Shown: one piece after another, positions 1 to 10,600 of the stretch
Numbering within the stretch: the stretch's first letter is position 1
Layout: the number at the start of each line of letters is the position of its first letter
Assembly (NCBI GenBank): GCA_026874595.1
Contig: CM049317.1
Span: forward strand, 71,507,618-71,571,617
Reading direction: 5' to 3'
DNA: 64,000 bases
Source of the DNA: Sipunculus nudus
Taxonomy: Eukaryota > Annelida > Sipuncula > Golfingiida > Sipunculidae
The notes under the pieces: generated by a model
The model's input: the letters and a program-made list of their open reading frames with translations, nothing else
The model's database searches: none
Told to the model about the DNA's origin: nothing
Made by a program: the position numbers and the translations under genes

Positions 1-719
1 ACCGGGCAAGCCGGCCGTTAAGGGGAAAGGTCAGTAAGATCAAGTGACATATAATTGACATTAAGCTATTTTCGCCGTATATGTTTAGTAATATGGACTG
101 GATGTTTTCCAGCTTTAATATTTTATTGTTATATTAATATTTATTAAAGATAAAATACATTTACTATCTGAACTATTTTCTTAAAATAATAAATACATTA
201 CAATGTCATGAATATCATCAATTTCAATTCACCAGAACTGGTGTTATTTTTATTACTTTATACACACGCAAAATCTGACGCGATTTTATATTTTGATTGC
301 AATGTTTTAGGGGAGAGTGTTTATATGTTATGGTTAATGAGATAACTAAACAAATATACACACATACATACACACATATATTTATATATATTTATATATT
401 CATATATAAGATATGCAGTTTTGATGAGAGATCAATATGCAGAAACAGGAGCACTTGGGACTTCCATACTTTCAATAAAGGCTACATAACCAAGGTTCAT
501 CGTAAAGGCCATGTCCATGGCCTTTACTCACGGGTTCCTGTGTCTGATTGATTACATTGCCATAACCATATGATAAGAATACTGTGTTTATGTTAAAACA
601 TTTAGAATAAAAAATTCTATGTACATGGAACTGGGAAAAATTCACAAATCATAATTTGCAGTTCATTCAGTAGAGACTATCTATGAGGTTTTATCAAGAT
701 ATCAAAATATTGACTAAGA
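1..719. other. Intergenic sequence, no gene seen
   Basis: AT-rich DNA with a short CA/TA-rich patch around 350-410. Short open frames here lack splice or compositional support. Confidence 0.5.
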
Positions 720-780
720 CCCTGTCGGGGATCGAACTCGGAGCCTGTAGGTTGCGTCCCATCGTCCTGCCCCGAACGAA
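720..780 (-). repeat. Decayed tRNA-like sequence (SINE head or tRNA pseudogene)
   Basis: On the minus strand the stretch reads GAGTTCGATCCCCGACAGG, which matches the internal B box and T arm of a tRNA. No convincing acceptor stem is present, so it is a SINE head or tRNA pseudogene and not a working tRNA. Confidence 0.35.
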
Positions 781-965
781 CATAATTTTATATAGAGATG
801 CTGCTATTGTTTTGAAGATTTTTTATGGAACTAACCGCCTGCATTTTTTATTGCTGGCTTATCTATTTCTTAATCTAAGTATTTACAACTGCAGAGTTCA
901 ATTTCCGTTTAGGACTACTTAAAAAGGGGGGTAGCACACGCTTCCTATCATTTTTATTTTATATC

Positions 966-1194
966 CTAGTGGCATCCAGGCCAGGTGTCTGCCGCACCTG
1001 TAGGTCCTTGGTCATAACTAGACGCACTCGTTCGTGAATGATACACGGCTGAGGGGTACAGCTTTGCATACAGAGCGCTTACCCTGCAAGAGTTTTGGCC
1101 GACCGTGAAAATCTCACCGCTCTTCGGCTGAGATTTGAACTCACGATCTCCCTGCTTTAAGCCCTGTGCTCTACCCATGCAGAGCCACAGAAGC
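966..1194 (-). repeat. tRNA-derived SINE, copy 1
   Basis: The minus strand begins with a tRNA-like head (GGGTAGAGCACAGGGCTTAA, then B box GTGAGTTCAAATCTCAGCC), followed by a body with GGTGAGATTTTCACGGTCGG and ending near GGATATAAAAT. The same order of blocks occurs at 52148-52404 on the plus strand, which fixes the family. The short open frame across it is not a gene. Confidence 0.8.
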
Positions 1195-1279
1195 CAATGA
1201 GATTCCGCTATTTTCGACTAAATGAAATTGTTATATATTAGTTAACATAATTCATATAGACGGTATTTATCCTGTTCTA

Positions 1280-1424
1280 GCCGCGTTACTGAAGATGATC
1301 GCTGGTATGGGCACGGTCCGGAACCTTGTCACTGACAGTCTGGAAATCAATGGCAACATTGCTATTCAGACGCATCATTTTCAACTGGCCGACAAAAACA
1401 ATACAGTCCTGTTGAACGGAAAGT
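1280..1424 (+). CDS. Candidate internal exon, plus strand
   Basis: An acceptor (tatcctgttctag) precedes an open frame reading ALLKMIAGMGTVRNLVTDSL and then INGNIAIQTHHFQLADKNN, ending near a weak GTTAGT. The reading looks protein-like, but I cannot name the family. A similar short frame at 4417-4485 (HIQVKGNIAVLSEE, then GTAAGT) shares the GNIAV-type core, which may be coincidence. Confidence 0.2.
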
Positions 1425-1732
1425 TAGTGTTCATTTTAAAACCATGTATATTTGTGGTAAATGTTGAGTATAACTATAATCATCCACACGCTATTGTTTA
1501 TTAGGAGTATATCCGCTCACCCTTATAGGAATATTATTTAATCAATACAACGTACAAAGTAAAAAATAACGAACTCCCACCCCTAGATATTACGACTACC
1601 ATTTATGAACATTGCGGATAGTAAAGTATATTACATGTTGTTTGAATGAGATGTTATATATATATTTACATCTTTTCTGGCTCACCAGCGCCATACCTGC
1701 GAGCAACAGTCGATTTTTAACAGAAATATCAT

Positions 1733-2103
1733 ACTTTGGTAATTCTTAAATAACAAATGTAAAAATTCTACTTGATTCATATTTTCGTCTGTCTTAAATA
1801 ACAAATGGAAAAATTCTACTTGATTCATATTTTGGTCGATCTTAAATATCAAATGTAAATATTCTACTTAATTCCAATTTTGGTCTGTCTTAAATAACAA
1901 ATGTAAAAATTCTACTTGATTCATATTTTGGTCTGTCTTAAATAACAGATGTAAAAATTCTACTTGATTCATATTTTGGTAGAGCTTTAAAAACAAATAT
2001 AAAATTCTACTTGATTCATATGTTGGTCTGTCTTAAATAACAAATACAAAAATTCCACTTGATTCATATTTTGGTTCATCTTAAATGACAAATGTAAAAA
2101 ATC
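1733..2103. repeat. Tandem array of a ~57-bp unit, about 6.5 copies
   Basis: The unit contains TCTTAAATAACAAATGTAAA and TTCTACTTGATTCATATTTT and is repeated with small substitutions. Flanking DNA is unique. No coding sense. Confidence 0.85.
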
Positions 2104-2442
2104 TTCTGTATCTTGCACGACAAGTTAGTGGCGTGGCTACTGGTCGCTTGAAACCATATTTACTAACTGAACTAGCAGTACTGGTTCATAAGGCCTAAAC
2201 ACGGCAATTTCAGCAAACGAATGCAAAGATTTGAGAAAAAAAACCCTAACATCCATGGCCTAAAATACGGTAATGATATTGTCTATACATGCACATTACC
2301 CGAGACATTAATTTTTCAAATTTAAGAAACCCCTTATCTTTTTGATAAACAAACACATTATTATGATTAAAAGGAAATTTAATTTTTCTCTTTCACTTCA
2401 TCATTTCAAGTATATCTGATGACAAACTATTTTGTTTTTCAG

Positions 2443-2551
2443 GGGCATCAGAGTATGGAAGAAGACATGGAAACTTCAGTACAGCGTCTGGAACTACAAC
2501 AACTAGGGGGAGCAGTTTTGTCTTCCGGTTTTATCAAGAGAAAAATAAACT
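2443..2551 (+). CDS. Candidate terminal exon, plus strand
   Basis: A strong acceptor (ttgtttttcag) is followed by an open frame GHQSMEEDMETSVQRLELQQ and about 15 more residues to TAA at 2549-2551. A second frame (GIRVWKKTWKLQYSVWNYNN) is also open over 63 bases, so the frame is not settled. It could belong with the 1280-1424 candidate. No family recognised. Confidence 0.2.
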
Positions 2552-3912
2552 AAAGAGTCAGTCAAATGAATTTTATTGTTATAATTGTGATGACTTTTCC
2601 TTCTTCGTTGAAAAACAATCGTTTAGATTGCGGGTTGTGTTAAATATGGTATAAGGATATGACGTCTATGTTTTTGAATGATTGTATGTTTGAGAGAGAG
2701 AGGAAGAGAGGATATATATATATGTCCGCCGGTAAAACTGTAAAAAAAAGTTATAAAAATACCATCGAGTGCGCATCGACAAAATAAAACTAAAAGGTTA
2801 TTAACCTCACTTCGCTTAAGGCCGCATATTCAGATGATTAAAATTATACACGCGAACACCCACATGTATGAAAGCTTATTTAAATACACTCAATTATCCC
2901 ATAGTGTTAGTATTTAAAGTTATGCGGGGCCCCTGTTGAAAAATAATTAAATCCTAACATCAGTAATAAATCTCAGAGTACAGGTGTGTTTTCAGTCACC
3001 CTGTAAATGTCTGATTTTGATTACTAGCGGTATGCACAAAATTTCAACATGTGACCTGTGACATTCGGGTTTTAGTGTGTACGCAAAATGGCAGCCTCCA
3101 TGAGCGGTGTAGAGAAACTGGGAGAAAAAATCTTGTGGCAAATATATGTTTAATAAACAGTTAACTCCTTACACACTGTACGCAACCGTACATGATGTCC
3201 GACATGACAGCACTGAGCAAATTTCGCACATACACAATGGAAGTCCTCTCAAAGTTTTTAGTTTTTCAGGTGGTGAATTGTAGGCCCACCTTATTCTTCA
3301 CGGCAAGGTTCGTATCGAAGCAGTTGGCATACATTTAATTTCACTTAGAACAAAAATTGTTCTTGGGGAGTCTGCTACATTTTACACCTACAAAGTACAC
3401 TAAAAATGGAAAATATAAATAATGCAAAACACCCATGCACATAGGTTTTAAACCCGCCCTGTGTTGAACAAGTACATTTTCTAGTTAAAATATGAAATAT
3501 GCATGGCTCTCAGTGTCTAACTGTGTCTAATCACGTTATATATACCCGTATTCATCTGCATATGTGCTCCCCTAGACTGATTCTCACATAAATATTCTTC
3601 ATGAGGTACACTTGATTTTTATGAAAAGGTAGTTTTATAAAAAAAAAGTTCAAATTCAGATATATCAAACCAACATTTTGAATATAAAATGCATTTCTGG
3701 TTTTACTCAAAGAATATCTTTGATAATTACGTCCCAACTAACTTGTTTTAATGATAGCCTATATCCTTTATAACGCTTTAGGCCCTATACAAACATAGGC
3801 CCACATGCATCCATATATACATACATGGTATATATATACATGCATACACGTACATACATACATACATACATACATATATACATACATACATACATACATG
3901 AATCTGGGTTTA
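2552..3912. other. Non-coding sequence downstream of gene C
   Basis: AT-rich stretch holding a GA/TA patch near 2690-2725 and a CATA-rich microsatellite around 3810-3900. A minus-strand ATTAAA at about 3747-3752 lies 160 bp past the gene C stop and could be its polyadenylation signal. Nothing else recognised. Confidence 0.4.
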
Positions 3913-4647
3913 TCATGTTCTTTCTATAGTCTGTGGTGCCGCTGGAATAGACCAACTATTAAAATTCATTTCCGGATAGTCATGTTTACGGAACATTTTA
4001 GGCAACGCATCCAGTTTGAAAATCGTCCTGAGCCGTTTCCTTGGTGAACAAGAGCACGTGTTACCGCATGTTTCATGCTCACGCCTGTTACCACAAAGAC
4101 ACCAACAACAAAATTCAAATTCTAGCCGCAGGTCTCGGTTTTTCTCTTCTCCGCCACACGAAGGAAACATGGCCACTCCGCCGCCATTTGGGTTCGATCT
4201 GCGCCTGCGTAAGAGGAAGTTTGAAGTCAGGTAGGGTCACCAACATAGAATCTGCAAACAGATTACCGTAGTGTATTGTGTATACTCGTTTGCATTATAT
4301 TTTCATGTGGTAAATATATTCATAACCCTGTACTTCTTATCACTTAATATGATTTTACATGTTAACAATGGATAAATTGTCCATCTGGATACTTTTTATG
4401 TGGTACAGTATAGAGAATGGATGCCCATAAATCAGTTTGCCAACACATTCAGGTTAAAGGAAACATAGCTGTTTTGTCCGAGGAAGTAAGTGTACTGGGT
4501 AAATTGGTCGAGTTCCTGGTTGTTCTGACAAAGAGAAAAAATTGGTCATTCAAACAATGTCGTATTCATCATGTACATTATAAGGTTGTTGACCTTGTTA
4601 TTGCTGCCATAATCAGTAGAAAACATCAGAAGGTAGTGTTTTAAAAT

Positions 4648-4684
<37 letters not shown>

Positions 4685-7600
4685 GCATTTATATAATATA
4701 AACAACTTATATATATGACAATATATATATATATAAACAACTTCTGAATGAAAAATAATATCTCTGTCATTTAGTTACACAGATTTACACACGGTAATAT
4801 AAAAGCGTTGCCTTTCATCAGATTATAAAGAATATAAATTCATATTCAAAATTTGGAAAGCATGGTAAATTATCCTCTATACCCAGAATTCCATAAAAAT
4901 TGTATTGTATCAGGTATTTTTTAGGGTTTTTCGAATCTTTTTTTTTATAAATGAAGACTGGTTCATTGGTAAAGTTTCTAATTTGTGCTATGGAATGGTT
5001 TCCTTAAAGGACTCCTAAAAATTCAGAAAATGGACTTAATTATGTGTTAATCATTTACACCATTTTAAGAATTTAAGCCATTATTGTATTTTCTAGGCTA
5101 GCCGACAAAATATTTTTCTTAACCGATAAAGAAAAATACAAAAAGAATAACCATCCGCTCGCACACTGTTTTTGTTGTTCTCAGTGTCCGCGGAATAATT
5201 TGTTTCTTGTGACCTAGAGACAGATTTGTAAAAGGAATGTAGTTAAGGTGGTGATGGATTATGTAATCAAAATATAGATTCGGAAGATAGGTCAGAGATT
5301 TTTCCATTTTTTTTTTTTTTACCTTTTTATGCGAAGGTATATCAAAACAGACACGCCAATGGCCGCCAGCGTGACTCCTGTAATCCCGATGATGACCGCG
5401 ATGACTGAAATTACATAAAAACTGCATTATTAATTGTGCACATATAATATGCCTATACAAAGCCCACAGCGCCGCCTCCTTCAGCTCTGACGTCCATCAC
5501 CTACTTTATTGGTATATATTTAAACATTTTAATACGAAATGCTACTGGATTTCAGCAGTAATTAAAAATAGAACAGTAATTATTCATACTTAGTAAGCAC
5601 AAAGCATATACTTTATTATGGAAGTACTACATTATAATTGTGTGGAACAGCTCCCGGCACAACCGCCACCACACAAAGCTCCCATTGGTGGCTAATACTC
5701 CAGCCAATTTGCCCTGTCCTGCCCTGCACTTCCTTCCCAGCCTGCAGGCATGGCACAAGAAATGATGCTAATTTAATTCACTTTTGCCTGCTCAGTAAGA
5801 AATTTAAAACCCCATATTTACTTTTTTAAAGATAATTTAAAAATTCAAAAAGTATTTAAAACTGCATTGCATAAACTATCAGATTATGTTATTGTATCCG
5901 CCAAAATAGAGTTTTGCGGATACTATGTTTTCAGTGCATGCCGCCGCCGCCGCACAGAACTCCTCCGTAACCACTGGGCAGAATTTTTTTTAAATTCGGA
6001 ATTATGATCGGGTCACATGTGAACTGCTGCCCCCTCATTTTTTGTTGACCTCTGACCTTTCCTCTCTGCCCAGCGTCCACTGTGCGTCTGTTTCCACACA
6101 TAAACTCACATATCTTCAGACTCGTTTGACCAATCAGGAAAAAAAATTTGTACAAATGTAGCCCTTGGTTAGAGTTATAACATACACAAACAAGTGACCC
6201 AGGGGTCATGACGCTCAGCTGACTAGGAAAACATTCACAAAAGGAATTTTATCAATGCCAAAGTTTGTAGGTCTATAAAATAGAGAGAAAAATTGGTAAA
6301 TTTTTTTTTTTTAAATCCAGGTGGCGCCACTAGTCTGCAGGAACTAATGAAAGACTATGATCAATATGCATACAAAGAATAATGGTGATAAATGCATTAG
6401 TTGTTCAGATAATGGAGCTTTTTTATCACATTTTTAATTATTCTGGGGGGGGGGTTATTTCTGAGCCCCATAGCTTGGAGGATACGGGTAACATAGACCT
6501 AATTTCAGGTTTCGCATGAGACTTTTCATGGATCTCCCTGGACGTCAGCTTAGAAGATTCTAGATCCAATAATTAGGATTTGTGCCCTGTTAACAGATGA
6601 ACGCAGCTTAAGAGGTCTCAAAAATAAAGAAAAAAAAATCGTAAAAATTGAAAAGATACAGGTGGCGCCACCAGACTGCAGAAACTGATGAAACATCCCA
6701 TGATAAATATCCATGCAAAGAATCATGATGATCAGTGCAATAGTTGTGTAGATACTTGAGCTTTTGTATCAAATTTTCCATTATTCTGGGGGGGGGGGGG
6801 GGGTAATTGGGAGCCCCATAGCTCAAAGAATATGGGTAACAGAGACCTAATTTTAGGTTTCAAAGGAGAATTTTCATGGACTCATCTGCATATCAAGAGA
6901 GAAGATTCTAGGTCCAGTTGTTACGATTTGTGCCCTGTAAATAGATGACCGCATCTTTTAAGGTCTCAAAAACAGAGGGGGAAAAATCGTAAAAAATCGA
7001 AAAATACAGGTAGCGCCACCAGTCTGCAGAAACCGAGGAAACACTCCATGATCAATATCTATGCAAAGAATCATGGTGATCAATGCATTAGTTGTTCAGA
7101 TACTTGAGCTTTTGTATCAAATTTTCCATTATTCCGGGGAGTACTTCAGAGCCCCATAGCTCAAAGAATATGGGTAACAGAGACCTTATTCGAGTTTTTT
7201 AAGGAGATTTTCCATGGACCTCCCTGGATGTCAAGTTAGAAAATTCCAGGTCCAGCAGTTACGATTTGTACCCTGTTAACGGACTGACGACGGACAAAGA
7301 GTGATCGCTATAGCTCAGATGACTTACAGTCAGCTGAACTGAAAATGGTGGCGCCTACTCCAACCATTTTTGCACAGCGTCCATCTGTCCATCTGCCTAT
7401 GGATAAAATCACTCGTATCTCTGCTGTGAATGGACTTATCCACCTGAAATTTTGCATGTGTATTCATCCTGGATAGCTATCTTGATTTTATGACAGGTTG
7501 CGCCCCCTACATTCACGTTCAGGCTGCAGACATCCAGGCTTATATCTCAGGACTGGTTTGACTTATCTGCCTAAAATTTTGCCATTGTAAACAACCTGGA

Positions 7601-10600
7601 TAACTTTCTGGACTATGTGGCAGGTGGTGCCACCTACATACACATTTCGGCTGCAGACATCTATTCTAATATGCAACACACCTCTCTCTATTTCCCCTTG
7701 CCACTCAATCCATGCCTCACTTCACTTGTCGACTACCCGTATTCTAGTTTGATTTTATTTTTAGTGGTATTGATTTTTTCTGATATACCTAAATAGTATA
7801 TGTAGACAAGAAATGAGTGTTTATTGTTCAAATATGTTAAACATAAATATAAAGCATGTTTGTGCCTCATTATAAAAAAATGGCTGGGCAACCAAGAAAC
7901 TCCCTTCAAATGCCCCTCCTGTTTTGCATGTGCGTGCATGTCGATGTATTTCATATATATTCACTTCAGCTCTTCAGGTTTCAACCGCATATTAATTAAC
8001 ACTGTATAAGACCCCAATAAAGAGGTGTATTAGTTAAAAAAAGGACATACTTTATAAAAGCTTCCTATCAAAATGATTTAAATATTTATAAATACCTGAA
8101 ATTGAGAGACCTTTATTATTATTAGCGTTGACCACGTTTTCTGTTGCCCCGGTAACCTGTTTAGGCGTCACATGATCAGAAAAGCTGGACTGCGCCTGTG
8201 GACTTGAAGACGAGGATACACTGGCGACATCTGTGACTGAGTTTGGAACTACTACTTGAGACGTAACCTGGCTGGAAAACGGGGGTATTTGGGTGGATAT
8301 CCATGGAACTGAGGAAATTGTGACCCGCCGTCTACCCTCGGGAAATGTACTAGTCGTTGGCACATTCTGAAGGTCTGAAATATTAATTATAATTAATTTT
8401 ATTTTGTGGGACTGGATAGTCCCGTGTAGAGACTATAAGTGTTATGCACATTAGTCGGTTACAAAAAGTATATCGATCATTGAACCTTCTTTCTTTGAAG
8501 TAAGTTGTCTTAGTTGTCTTGATATTTATCATCATGAAAAAAAGATTACGCAAATGCGACAAAGTCATATATTTTCGAAATATCTCTCAGAAATACATTA
8601 AATACGGGACACAAGGAGAGGCACCTCTTGGAGTAACAGCTCTTGGCGAGTATATGATCACAGTTCTCAGTACCTTAACAGCATTATTTATGGATTATTT
8701 ACGACCTGAATTAAAGACGACCATTATTGTACGAAATATGGAAGTGGATCAGTGTCCGGCATTGCTACGGGTCTTTCAAATGTAATAATAATTACTGTAC
8801 AGGTACATGTATAAATCGATCAATAATCAATCACGGGTCATCTTTGTCTTACGTGCATCAAACATGGATATAAAAGTATTCCGTGTGACCACTGACCATC
8901 CCACTACCACGACTACTGTTCAGGTCTAGGCCTATATTATGGTGGCTTGAAACAGTTGCTGTTATGAGCATCATGGCGTCCGCCTGGAGGGTATGCGATC
9001 ACTCCCTTTCGTGTGTGTGTGTTTCTTCACAACAGCACTCAAGAAGGAATTTTCATGAAATTTTCAGGGCATTTCGGAAAGGAGCCAGTGAGAATTGTTT
9101 AGATTTTGATGTTGATCAAGCATCTTCTGTGGATTCTGGAGCGTTATCAATGAATCTTAACAAATTTAGGATCAGTTATGTACGAATGAACCAGGAGATA
9201 AAAAAATAAAAATAAATGAATGCACAGGAGATCTAGCCTCATGATCCACGCATTATCTCCTAGTCACCTGTTCAGGTTACGGTCGAGCGCCCTGCACCTA
9301 GCAATGAGTCTGTCCATTGTGTTCGCAGAGCGTTTTGGAAACGTGTTGTCTTAGTTCGGAGGGGAGTGGATGCGAACATGGCGGAGGCATGTATCCTTTC
9401 GGATGCAGATTTCTGGTTAATATTATGTCTTTATCTTACATTCAAGAAATACGGAGGTAAAGTATACAATATATAGTTATCATTTTAAAAATAGTTATGT
9501 ATCATGATATTATTTTGTTCAAAAATACAGAAACATGGTTCGTATAAACACGAATGACTTACATATCGCACACATGTAATGCTGCTCTTGGTTACATGGC
9601 CATGTTGACAGACCGTAGCGCCCCCTGCTGAACTTCTCCAATCTTACACAATCTCCTCTGGATGAAGGTTCACCGGGTCCCCAGTATTCATCATCCAGCG
9701 TAAGTACTGTTAATTGTAATTACATTAATGGGAGGAGCACAGTTTCAGTATTCGGTATCTACCTTAATGTCACTGTTAATCTTAATGACAGCATTGCTGT
9801 ATTAATATAATCCAACCAGGTTTTGGAAAAATTACATACTCAATTCATTTACTTCTTGTGTTGAATAGAGAAAGTTTTTTTTAGAAAATGAGGGATTTTA
9901 TGTACATGTAAAAGATAACAAAATATTAAGCTGTTTAAACTAAACTAACTACACCTACCGGCGATGACTCACACTGAATGGTCGGGACCGGTGTAAAGAT
10001 TTCAGATTACCCCCTCTTTCAAGTGACCCCCCCTCACCCCCCCACCCAGGTAATCTTAAATCGATTTCATATTACCCCAGGAAATAGCCTTAACCTGATT
10101 ATAGGTTACGCCCCTACTGTTCAGATTACCCCCCTCGCAGATCAAGCTAATATGATTACTTTTTGTAGGCAGGAGCTACACACTTATTTAACTATGATTA
10201 TGTTATGACTTATATAAGGACACAACGTAACAGAAACATTTGTTTTTCATTGATCATTTAGGATTTAAGTTAAGACACGACAGATAAATGTTGTGTTTTA
10301 TTTATATATAATAGGAAAAAAATATAAACTGTTTTCTTTTACTTGTTTCTGTATTGTCAGGAAGAATCCAAGCGAAGTCCTGTTGCCCCCGTTTGCCTCC
10401 CATCCATATATATTCTTTATATTCAGTTTGCATAAGCTTCACCAAAAGCTCTATCGTCTTGTTATCAGTTGCTGCAACCATGCTGCCCCCAAGCGTGAAG
10501 GTGCAGAACTTGTACACTTCTCGCCAAGGCAAGTAACCAATTGATACGAAATAACAGGAAGTTGCGTCATCGTTAAGGAAGCAGGGATACCCTGAAAATT

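Noticed and set aside
5119-5460. 113-codon minus-strand frame as the gene C membrane region
   Set aside because: The membrane helix is in a different frame between splice sites at 5323 and 5404; the long frame is a shadow.
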